Assembly: GCF_020283565.1 (NCBI RefSeq)
Contig: NC_060064.1
Location: 12,172,337-12,236,336 of the forward strand
DNA length: 64,000 nt
Direction: 5' to 3'
Source: Trifolium pratense
Taxonomy: Eukaryota; Streptophyta; Magnoliopsida; Fabales; Fabaceae
Shown: positions 47,698 to 58,000 of the stretch, one piece after another
Position numbering within the stretch: position 1 is the first letter of the stretch
How the letters are laid out: each line of letters begins with the position of its first letter
Translations under genes and position numbers: made by a program
Notes under the pieces: generated by a model
Seen by the model: the letters and a program-made list of their open reading frames with translations, nothing else
The model's database searches: none
What the model was told of the DNA's origin: nothing

Positions 47698-49720
47698 ATG
47701 CATTATGTTGGAACTGTTAACGTGGTGCCTAATACTGTAAGTTGGTTTGTATGTGTTTTGCACTTGTAATATTGAATGAAACACTATTTACAAAAAATCT
47801 TAGAATGAATAACATGAGAAATCAATTCTTGCTTAAAATGACACAAATACTAATATCTAATAGTGTCACTTTATTATTATTATTATTTTTATTTTATTTT
47901 TTGTCAGACAAAATGACAAATAATAAGTACTTCTGAAACTCACTATGAAGTATGAATCTGAGTGAAGGCGTCCAACATAACAATATCGATATTATTAATT
48001 GAACTAGGACTTATTATTATTGTTATTTACCTTGGCTTTGTATGGCTACCTAGTCCTCAATCTTGCTTTCACATGATGATTAACAAAACTTGGTTACATT
48101 ACATTTTTCCCACGAAGTTCCATGGCTCAACATAAAAGAAGAGAATTTGGTTACATTTTTAGGTTGACAAATGACAATGCATATGTATAGAATGTTGTTT
48201 TCTTTTGTCTCTCTAAGTCACATGAATAGTTATAAACGATTATTTTAGGTTTAACTGCTCATGTATGTAATTTACTCTTACAGTTGGTGACTGTCCAATC
48301 TTCATATGAATTGCTTGGTTTTCTTCAGTTTTAAAAATCTTATGGATAGTTATGAGAATATAAGCCCTGTCTAATTGAAACCTTCTTGAAAGTTTTGACA
48401 ATCATATGTTAAGTTAACTCTAAAGCTTTATATCTTATTTGCAGCGTTCTTATACCTTTCAGTTTGACAGTGCATCCGGTGGAAATCCTGGACCAGCTGG
48501 TGCAGGAGCTGTACTGCTTTCTGAAAATGGGACTGTGGTATCAAATTTATGCAACAAATTCAATTAGTTGATATGTTATTTATTTATAAAATGTAGCTAA
48601 CTTTTTATTTCTTTTCTTCATAGCTCTATCGATTCCGTGAAGGACTGGGCTATCAAACAAACAATGTTGCTGAGTATCGCGCTTTGATTTTAGGACTCAA
48701 ACAAGCTATAAGGAAAGGATGTATGAACATCACTATCCAGGGAGACTCCCAGCTTGTTATCAACCAGGTTGGTTCTGCTGATATAGATTATGCATTATTA
48801 GCGACTGCATATTTATCAATTAGATGATTAGGTGTGAACTAAACTAATTAACATTGCAAATTTTTCTTTAGTAAACAACAGTTTCAGGGGTCTGGAAAAT
48901 CAACAATGCGCATTTAAGGAATTTATGTGACGAGGCTTTGGAACTAAAGAATAGCTTGCGCTCATTCCACATCCAATACATTCCTAGGGTATTTACTTAG
49001 TAATTTGGTCTCTAATGTCAAAATTGGGAATTGCTTTGTGGAGTTGGAAACAGTTACTAGTACTTTGGTATTTGATAACCATTTTGTTCATCCTTTTTGT
49101 TATGAATTGTTAATTTGCATGTATGTCTACAAAAGAAGTCATTTATATAAATGTTTGAATAACTAAATCTAGTATAATTTGAAATATTGATTCAACTCTT
49201 GAATTGAAGCTCGACATTCTAATTATGTGAATATTTATTTACATTCAGTTATAACTAGAACTTCATCACTTTGATTTTAGATTACAACTTCTTATGTTGT
49301 GCATCACCATAACATGTTTGTATGTTTTTTATGTTTAAGGAATATAACACTGAAGCTGATGCTCAAGCCAACCGTGCCATCAATCTCCGAGGTTAGACCC
49401 TAAGACTTTTCTAAGTTCCCTATAAGTTTCAATTGTTTGATCTTTGATTTTCTAATTATTAAGAATTACAATGAGTTTCTGCCTAAACTGATTTGAAACA
49501 AAAAAGTCAAATTATTACATTGGTTTTCTAAGGAAAACTTCTTTGATTTTCGTTTGTATTTGGTTTTCTATTTCAATTGATGCAATGAACGAAATATTGT
49601 GAAACAATCTGTTAGTTTGCATCAAATATTATTTTCATATCTGTATTTCATAGGGGATCCTGAAATTTAATGAATTTTAAACATTTTGTAGATGGACAGG
49701 TTGAAGAAGATCGTCTCTAA
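47698..49720 (+). CDS. RNase H-like (RVT_3 type) protein, splice frame uncertain
   Basis: Plant homologues are small RNase HI-fold proteins of unclear substrate. Exons: 47698-47736, 48445-48537, 48624-48767, 48882-48988, 49340-49391 and 49692-49720. All four acidic residues of the RNase H active site are visible: Asp in FDSASGGNPGPAG, Glu in NNVAEYRAL, Asp in QGDSQLV and Asp in EADAQANRA. The exon 3 to 4 junction is the problem. Using the strong donor after 48767 with the acceptor before 48882 shifts the frame and gives an early stop; using a weaker donor four bases later (after 48771) restores it, giving about 155 aa with one extra residue relative to the family. A one-base loss at the acceptor would explain this. 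ATG 47698 follows an acceptor-like tgtccag, so a 5' exon may be missing. Confidence 0.7.
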
Positions 49721-50385
49721 TCTCGATTAATGATCATCTGACAGCATGCCACTGTCAAAAACTCTTGGCAACTATGTTACATTTCTGTCTATGAATTTAG
49801 CATAATGGGTGTTTTACATGTTCCCTACATGTCAAATGTCAAATATTGTTTGCAATATTGTAAATTTGAACATGCCTCTATGTCTGGATATTAGAAGCTT
49901 CAGGACTTAAAAATGTTGCTGTGATGTTCCATGTTTGGATTTTATTTCAATTCTGAATTTCTAGTTTCTATGTTCATCTGTGAAACTCTTGTTATATGAT
50001 GACCAACATTGACTGAGTATTTGATGTCATAACCCCTAAAAAGAAGTTTTCCTTTCATACATACTAGTATAACACACGGGTTGCGCAGTTGCCGTGGTTT
50101 TTTTTTTTTTTTTTTTTATGATAGAGTGATATTTTCGTAAGTACTCCCTTCGTAACAAAATAAGTGTCATTGTTGACCACTGCACACTTGCCAATGCACA
50201 ATTTTGAGCGTTAATATTTTTAATTATATATTATTAAAAATTATAAAAAGTTAATATTTAGAAAGTATTCATTGAGACAAATCCAACATGTTAATATTTA
50301 TCTTTATATATATTAGAAGAAAACTATAGTCAAAGTAGGTTATGTGAGTGCACAAAAAAAATTGTCACATTCATTTTGAGATATA

Positions 50386-50945
50386 GTGCGAAATTATGAT
50401 AGAGAGGTGATTTCGATTTATAATTTGGATAGAGCAATTGGGAATCAGCTTTGGGTGGATTCTTGTACTTTTCTTTCTTGCTTCACGTTCGTTAAAACTC
50501 GTTCAGATCACTTTCCTTTACTGTTAGATTTTAATCAATCGGAGGTTAAGTTTGCATCTCAATTCAGGTGTTTTAAAATGTGGTCTTCTCACTCTGATTG
50601 CATCAATTTTGTTTAAAATGTGTGGAGTTCTCAAATCATTGGCTGTTCGATGTTTATTCTGAGTCAAAAGCTGAAAAGTTTGAAAGAGAAGCTTAGGATT
50701 TGGAATAAAGATGTTTTTGGAAATGTCTTTGATCATGTCAAAGTCTGTATGGTAAAGCTTGAATCTGTGCAATCTCAAATCAACACAGTAGGGCACTCTG
50801 ATAATCTAAGGGAGCAAGAGAAGCAAGCTCAAGCGCAGCTAGACAAGGCCTTGCATCCTGAAGAACTTTTTTGGCAGGAGAAATCAAAGAACTAAATGGC
50901 ACATTGAAGGGACAGAAATACTGTGTATTTCCATTTCTATTAATG
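50386..50945 (+). mobile_element. LINE (L1-type) ORF2 fragment, inactive
   Basis: A broken frame reads from the end of an endonuclease domain (SDHFPLLLDF, with the SDH motif) into the spacer before reverse transcriptase (FILSQKLKSLKEKLRIWNKD, FGNVFDHVK, ALHPEELFWQEKSK). A stop at 50614-50616 and a frameshift near 50890 (beyond which K-W-H-I-E-G remains readable) interrupt it. No reverse transcriptase catalytic motif is present. Confidence 0.75.
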
Positions 50946-51188
50946 GTAAACAAGAAGATTTTTTCACTTGCACCAGAGCAGTGAGACATCAAATAATGAC
51001 ATCAAATAAGAGGTGTTGATGGTGGATAAACTTGGAATAGAGATTAGAAAATATACTTGACAAAAAATTGAACGGTTAAGGAGAATATATTTTTTTTTTT
51101 GAAGAAGCTAAATTAGCCCACCCAAATTGACACCAGAGCAAATCGAACTTGAGAACGGTTAAAATTATGATGCTGTTAGTTTGAATGT

Positions 51189-51545
51189 GTGATTACATGC
51201 CTAGTGCGGTTTGTTCAAAAAGTTATAAGCATGATACTTCCTTCCATAACCTTGCATCCGCCCCTGATGTCAAGTATCAAGTTGATCAAATATAAGGAAG
51301 CAACAATGAGAGTGAATGATAATGGCTTAATTAGAGAGAGGAATGAGGTGACTATTTCGTGGAAGGCACTGATGCATGGTTGGGTGACCCTTAATACGGA
51401 TGGTGCAAGTAATGGTGGCATTTGTGCGGGGTGTGGTGGTGTCATAAGAGACAAAAACGGTGAATGAATATGTGACGTTAGTAAATTCTTGGGCAGCTTA
51501 GCAAAGTTAAGGGGAGTGATGGAAGGATTCCTAAGGAGTAGCGTC
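51189..51545 (+). mobile_element. LINE-type RNase H domain fragment, inactive
   Basis: One frame reads WKALMHGWVTLNTDGASNGG, then CGGVIRDKNGE followed by a stop and more in-frame family-like residues (FLGSLAKLRGVMEGF). This is the start of the RNase H domain that ends plant L1-type ORF2. It likely belonged to the same element as 50386-50945, with the reverse transcriptase region deleted. Confidence 0.7.
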
Positions 51546-52735
51546 AAATATGAGACTTATTTAAAAAAAAGCACGCTAAACATTGCTCTCGGACCAATGG
51601 TTACAAAAATTCTAAATAGACGTGGTAAAAATCTTGGTTGAGTGTTTTGTTTCCTCAAAATTTCTCATTTTTATAACGTCCGCTACTTAAATAGTGTAAA
51701 GATAAAATAGGAAAAATGTAAGGCGCATGAGTAACCGATATGATGATAAAAGTAAATTTCCTGCAACAATAGCAGAACCAATGAATGGGCCTTAAAGATC
51801 AATACTTGATTTATTTATATATTGGTGAAAGGTCAATGCAAATCAAGTTTAGTCGAAGTCAAAAGATCAAGTAACCGTCACTAAAAGCCGAGCACATGAA
51901 AAGTCAATAAAATATCATTGGATGAGACCTGCGACAAGTCAAGTCAATAGCCTCTCCATCATTAATAAAGTTAATCGATTTAATCTTTGTTGAAACAACA
52001 TCATTTTTAGTATTAAAAATAGTAGAATCAAAAGCTTTTTTTTATCAAATAATAATTTTCGTATACTTTTGAATACTAAAACAATTCGGTACCTTATTCT
52101 TGAGCTGATCTTATATCATAGAGTGGTTACATTCGGCCTATCTCACATGACTAAGAAACCATTTTTCATAAGGGTACAAAATTAAAATTCAAGGTTTGAA
52201 TTCTGAACTTCCATTAATATTCCTCGTTGCACCGATTGATATTAATATGAGAAAAATAAATATAACACTAACAATAAAATAAATGTAATTACATTGTCAA
52301 TCAATCACAATCATATTTTTCGACACGTCATATTCACTTAACTTAATTTTTTTAATATGACATGAACCATTAAACTATTCTTATTAATTTATTTTTTTGT
52401 GACTAAACTATTCTTATTAGTTGCCAGTGTGAAATTAATCTATATTAATATATATTTTTTAAACTATTAATATATTTTAATTTTTTTTTTGAAAAGATTA
52501 ATATATTTAAGTAATCTAACATATCTTTTTTTATTTGTTTTTCTTAAGTAATCTAACATATCTTTTGAGGAATCTCACATACTCCTTATTATTTAGGCTA
52601 ACGTGTCAACGTCTATATTTTAACTGCACCATTACCGTCAAAATATCCACATCAGCATAATCGTAGCCGTCTATCCTAACTCCCCCAGTTCCTATATATA
52701 CCTCATCAATTCAACAAGTTTCCCTCAACGTTCTA
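51546..52735. other. AT-rich spacer
   Basis: No coding frame recognised. Simple A/T-rich stretches and short repeats (aagtaatctaacatatctttt twice near 52512-52566). A TATA box and short-unit repeat follow at its right end. Confidence 0.45.
52693..52700 (+). promoter_or_regulatory. Candidate TATA box upstream of the cyclin fragment
   Basis: TATATATA in the context cctatatatacctc, with cytosine-rich sequence before it and caattcaacaag after it, a typical plant core-promoter look. It would drive plus-strand transcription about 690 bp ahead of the cyclin-like ATG at 53384. Confidence 0.4.
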
Positions 52736-52736
52736 T

Positions 52737-52775
52737 ATTTTCAATTTTCAATTTTCAATTTTCAATTTTCAATTT
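52737..52775. repeat. 7-bp microsatellite (ttttcaa)n
   Basis: Five tandem units of ttttcaa directly at the end of the minus-strand ORF that follows. Confidence 0.9.
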
Positions 52776-53025
52776 CATTCCAAAGCTTCTGAAAAACCTC
52801 GTGACTCCGATAACGAGAAGCAGGAAGAGGAGCGTAACCGATGAGAGAAGACAATGTGAAAGGAAACTGTCCAACACACATTAGAAGACCAGAGAGGTAA
52901 ACCACCGGAAGAAGAAAAAAGTATCGGAGACTCCGCCGTGTAATAATACCTGCCGACAGATGAATCCTGGCCGGTTTTGCGATTTTTGATACGGCTCCAG
53001 ATAAGTTGAATTCAACTTTGAACAT
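52762..53025 (-). CDS. Unidentified 87-codon membrane-type ORF
   Basis: An intact minus-strand frame starting MFKVEFNLSGAVSKIAK, with one hydrophobic segment (YFFLLPVVYLSGLLMC) and a tidy C-terminal part (GYAPLPASRYRSHEVFQKLW). Base composition is less AT-rich than its surroundings, and the protein lacks low complexity, so it is more gene-like than most short ORFs here. It ends against the ttttcaa repeat, which suggests a truncated 5' piece of a longer gene. I do not recognise the family. It overlaps the presumed 5' leader of the cyclin fragment on the other strand. Confidence 0.4.
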   Translation of the reverse strand: MFKVEFNLSGAVSKIAKPARIHLSAGIITRRSLRYFFLLPVVYLSGLLMCVGQFPFTLSSLIGYAPLPASRYRSHEVFQKLWNEIEN

Positions 53026-53383
53026 GTCTTTCTTGATTTTGATTTCTTTGATTCTAAATTTTGATTTTTCATGTTTCTTGATTTTTTGATCCGTTGTGAA
53101 AGGTTGGCTTTAGGGTTTGCTTCTATTTCTTTGTTTCCTTTTCACTGATCGTCTGTTATAAATGTAATGATATGCTTTTCTCAGATTGTAGATATCAAGA
53201 ATTTTACACAATCACACTTTTTATATTTTTATGGTTTGAATCGTTGCTTCAAAAATAGGGTTTTTCATTCTCATTCTCTCATTACTATTCATCCATTCTA
53301 CAATCACAGAAGAGAACAACACTCTTTGATTCTACCACCAAGAATCAATCATACAAAAAATCAACAACAACAAGAGTTTTGCA

Positions 53384-54150
53384 ATGGCTTCAAGAATTGT
53401 TCCTCAACAACAACACAAAGGTGCGTGTTTTCTTCAATCATCTTACTAATTTTGATGTTTCATTAATTTTTCTGGGGTTCAATGTTTTGTTCCAAGATTG
53501 GAACTTTATTTGATGTTTCATTAATTTTTCTAGGGTTCAATGTTTTGTTCCAAGATTCGAACTTTATTTGATGTTTCATTAATTTATCTGGGGTTCAATG
53601 TTTTGTTCCAAGATCGGAATTTTATTTGATGTTTCATTAATTTTTCTGGGTTCAATGTTTTGTTCCAAGATTGGAACTTTAGTTTCATGTTTTAAGGGTT
53701 TTGTCCCAAATCCAACAAAAGGGTCTTGATCTTTTTTTCTGGATTTTGTGTTTGGAAGGAAACAGGTGAAGGAAGGAACCGAAGAGCACTTCTTGATATT
53801 GGAAACCTTGTCACTCTAAAAGGTGTTGAAGTCAAGCCAAATCGCCCTGTCACAAGGTTCTTTCCCCATCTCTCTCACATTCTCTCTGATTTTGTGATTT
53901 TCTCTCTGATTTTGAGATTCCCTCTCTGATTCCCTATTGATTTTGATGATTCTTTTAGGAGTTTTTGTGCACAACTACTTGCCAATGCAGGTTCTCTTAT
54001 ATTATTTGTTGAATCTCTTTCTTTGATTAATTGATTTAATTTAGTTTATGTTATCCATTGGTAGGTTAGTGATGATGATTGTTTTCTGATTTTTGTATTG
54101 TTTTGAAATTGTAGAAACAAGCTTGTGCCAATGGAGATTCATCATCTCCT
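53384..54150 (+). pseudogene. B-type cyclin amino-terminal fragment
   Basis: Exons 53384-53420 (MASRIVPQQQHK), 53766-53856 (GEGRNRRALLDIGNLVTLKG, then VEVKPNRPVTR) and 53959-53990 (SFCAQLLANA) join in correct phase through GT-AG introns and match the conserved start of plant CYCB1-type cyclins. The next exon-like stretch, from 54116, begins KQACANGD in one frame (also cyclin-like), but that frame does not agree with exon 3, and the similarity then ends. No destruction-box-to-cyclin-box sequence is found in the remaining 9 kb, so it could not make an active cyclin. It may be a partial duplicate whose promoter still works. Intron 1 contains a 58-bp tandem repeat. Confidence 0.75.
53454..53685. 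repeat. 58-bp tandem repeat, four copies
   Basis: Unit gatgtttcattaatttttct followed by the ggttcaatgttttgttcc phrase, starting at 53454, 53512, 53570 and 53628, with few differences between copies. It lies in the first intron of the cyclin fragment. Confidence 0.95.
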
Positions 54151-54199
54151 TCACTATTCTCTCCACTTCAGGGACTTGGTTTGGAGAACTTTGCTACTC

Positions 54200-54756
54200 T
54201 ACTTTCTTTATTCATAGCTTTTTTTACAAAATTTTTCTCAACCTTGTTAACCTTTCTGTTTGAAGTGGAGAAATTAAATATGATTACCTCTGTGCTGGGA
54301 TTAATTTGGCAATGTGAATTTATATTTGAACACCTCTGCACACGTACACACACACTTCTCGATTATTCTTTGCAAGCTTGGACGAGATAACGGTAAATCA
54401 TCCTTAGGATATAATTGGTCTTTTTATTTTTTATTTTATTTTTGTTATTATATGCATATGTATTTGTTCCCAAGTAATTGTTCTTTGATCATAGTTTTGT
54501 TTGGCAATGTGAATTAAAGATGTTTGCCTCTTTGCTGGGATTAATTTGGCAATGTGAATTTATAAAGGGAAGCGTGTACGTTGTCGCACTCCCTGCCTTC
54601 AAAAGGTGCCTAGGTTATTCTTTGAAGCTTGGACGAGATTATCAGATAACGGTGAATCATCCTTGGGATATAATTGGTCTTTTTTTTTTTATTATATTAT
54701 ACGCATATGTATTTATTCCCAAATAATTGTTCTTTGATCATGGTTTTATTTGTTTC
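54200..54756. repeat. Local duplication in the cyclin-adjacent tract
   Basis: tgctgggattaatttggcaatg occurs at 54294 and 54533 (and again at 56135), each followed by a cttggacgagat segment and then atataattggtct. The small ORFs here are products of this repeat, not genes. Confidence 0.7.
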
Positions 54757-55059
54757 TGTCAAATAACCGATTATCCCAAAACCTTAAGGTGTTAGGATAG
54801 AGTCATATCAATGGTTTTATATTATTTCTAACACGCCCCCTCACGCAAGAGCCCACTTGGGCTTGAAGCGTGGATAATGCATAGGCCCACCTACCATATG
54901 CTTAAATTCCACTTTTTAATTAGAAAGTGAGGGGAGCGGGGATCGAACTCTAGACCACTTAGTCATAGAGGCTCTGATACCATGTCAAATAACCGATTAT
55001 CCCAAAACCTTAAGGTGTTAGGATAGAGTCATATCAATGGTTTTATATTATTTCTAACA
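54757..55059 (-). mobile_element. Complete 303-bp TRIM with identical LTRs
   Basis: The 77-bp LTRs at 54757-54833 and 54983-55059 are identical base for base (tgtcaaataaccgatta ... tttctaaca on the plus strand) and flanked by the 5-bp duplication gtttc (54752-54756 and 55060-55064). On the minus strand, tggtatcagagcc (54970-54982) sits directly next to the LTR: a perfect initiator tRNA-Met primer site. A purine-rich cttgcgtgagggggcg precedes the other LTR. The internal region is 149 bp and non-coding. Perfect LTR identity means a recent insertion. Confidence 0.95.
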
Positions 55060-55064
55060 GTTTC

Positions 55065-58000
55065 CAAATAGTCCTTCTTTGATTCATGTAATGGCAAAGA
55101 TAAAGATATAAGTCTGGATGAAAATTTGGTTAACTCTTCTAAGAATCTTTACATTTCAGTCTTTTTTTGATACTCAATATATACTTTGAGTTTTCATTGT
55201 GGGTGTTACAGGGGAGAGAGCCTATAAATGTACGATTTACTGTGGAACCCATGGCAGCCCGAGGTTCAAATACTTAGCTTGGGATTTTGGATAGTGTCAG
55301 AGTTTACTCTGTATATGTATCAGGAATGCAAGTACGAGTGAAGCAAGGATGAGGAATTCCCTACAACTTAGTTTGGCACAAGAATCCGCGCTTTCATTTT
55401 GGTTATCTCTACTCTGACTGAATTTTTCTCATTTCTTTGTATTTTTAGAAGATCTGGGTTTTTTTATTACAAGGACCTGTTTTTGCTTTGGTGTTACAGG
55501 GGAGAGAGCTATGTATGTACTGTGGGATTTGGAAGCTTTGAGCCTTTGGATTCAACGGGTTATTTCTTTCCTTGAGTGTTGTTTGTTATGAAATAGGGTG
55601 TCATAGTATAATGTGGCAGTGCTTGTATTTATTTTTGTTTAGAATTATGAAATCTAATATTAGCATTGCATTTCTTTCTTGGATAATAAAGATATAAGTC
55701 AAATTTCTTCAATGAGTTGTTCTTTACTATTTTTTAGTTTTGGGCTTTGTTCATAATTGAATTTAATTGTAAATCTACTTCTCTGCGGCGTGGTTTCCCA
55801 AAATAATGTTCCTCTCTTTTAAAATATTTTAGTTTTCAATAACTCCATCGCTTTCGCATGCATATTTTCTTGATATTTTATTTCCTTTGATGTTGTAGGA
55901 AGGTAATTTGTGAACATTGATTCCTTGGCGGTGATTATAATTGGTTGGCGGTTTGCTTTAATACTACTTATTAAGCATCTTTCATAGTGTATATTTTCTT
56001 ACAATTGCTTTAATACTATTTTTTTACAAGTTTATTTAATTCTTGAGAATCTGTGTATATTTGTCGAGACCCGATACTAACTCATATTTAGTCTGCTAAG
56101 CCTAGCCTATACATTTTGTTAACTTTTCCTCTCTGCTGGGATTAATTTGGCAATGCAAATTTAGATTTGAACATCTCTGCTGGGATTATTCCTTGCAACT
56201 TTGGGCAAGATTATCAGATTATGGCGATTCATCATTGGGATGTAATTGGCCCTTTTTATTACTTGTATATGTATTTGTGTTTCTTCCAGTGTTGAAGTTT
56301 TTATTTGTTTTTGTAGCAAGAACCTGAGTACTCTGACAAAGATTAGAAAGATTTTGGAATGACACTTTGGTCTTTCCAAAGATGAGGAATTTTGGACAGC
56401 TTGGATACATAAAATTGATTCTGATGATTTGTTTGTTAGGGCCAGATAACATAACTTTGTCGAGGGAGGTTTTCTAAATCTTCTTTACTTTTTTTTTTGG
56501 TGATTAGTGATTTATGATGATGATGAGACACCTAAAATGATACCCTCTTCATTACAGTGGCCAAAGGACTCCTCTGTATTAGGTGGAAGCCAAAATTGTA
56601 TTATTTAATATGGCTACATGATCTTGCAAATTAGATGGAAATTTGGTCAACTCTTCTAAGAATCTTTACATTTCAGTCTATTTTTGATACTCAGCGTATA
56701 CTTTTCAGACTTTATCATAAGACATACTAATTGAATTGTGAACTACTTTTCTGCAGCATGGTTTGTCAAAATAATATTCTACATGGCGGTAGAGCCTTCA
56801 GTTTTGATTTGGTGATCTCTAGTAAATTCTTTAGTTTCATTATTTGTTCATCGATTTTCAGAGCATATATTTATTGATTTGTTATTTTTCTCTTTAGTTT
56901 TGCAGGAGAGGTAATCTAAATGCACACAATTCCTTGGCGTTCTATCTTCCTCTTGTTTGATCTTTTAGTTTTTGTTTTCACACTCTTTTTTCCCTGGTTA
57001 CTTTGGTTTTGATCTTGAAGTTTTCTGGTGTTATTTTAATGATCTGCAGCTACTAATGCGTTGTTTTTTTTCACGATATTGAGATATTCTTTTATCCATT
57101 TTGCAGCTAGCTTCTGGTTATATATTCCCCATGTTTGATCTTCATGTTTAATATTTGATGAAACATATGTATCTGTTTATTGCATATTGCAGTATAGTGT
57201 TTTGAAACAGGTTTATTTTGGTACACTTCTTGCAATGTGAATTATTTTTGATTCATTTTCTCTGGAGTTTTAAATTCTTTTATTTTTCAATATTTCATCT
57301 GTATTGTCATTCTTCTCTGGTTGATTATTTTGGGTTCTTCTTAGATATTATTTGGTTGTTGTTGGTTTCAAGCTTGGAGTTTGCCGCTCTTATTTTAACG
57401 ATGATGCATTACTATTATAGAGTTCGTTAGGCTTTTAGTCGACTTGTTTTTTCTAATTCCTCTTTTGTGTCAAATATTATTCTTCGTTTGAGCATGTACA
57501 TATCATGTTTTGCTTTTAATTTTTGTTGCAGCATGCTGGAGTTTTGATGTGAATTTTCTTTTTAATGTGTTGCAAATTGGACAGCACGCTTCGTTTTTAA
57601 CCTGTAATCCGGCAGCGCAGAAGTTTACACGATTATGGAGAAATTCTGATAGTTTTGTGGGGCTCTCTTTGTAATTATGACCTTCTGATCAGTGACTTGG
57701 TTTGGCTAATTACTCTACTTTTCTTTATTCTTAGTTTATTCTACAACTATTTTCACAGTAGTTTTGCTGAACATGTATATTCTGGTGTTCATAGTGCAAG
57801 TACCTAGAAGTCTCAATCACACTGCACCTTGTTAATTTTGCTGTGCTGCAGTTGGAGATGAGTGCCTCTGTGCTTTGTACTATTTATGTGCTGTGAAATA
57901 ATTGATCTTTATTTTTAACTTATGTCTTTGTTCCCAAATAATTTGTCTTTGATCATGTACAGGCTGGTCATTAAGTTTGTGTTTCTTCTAGTGTTGAAGT

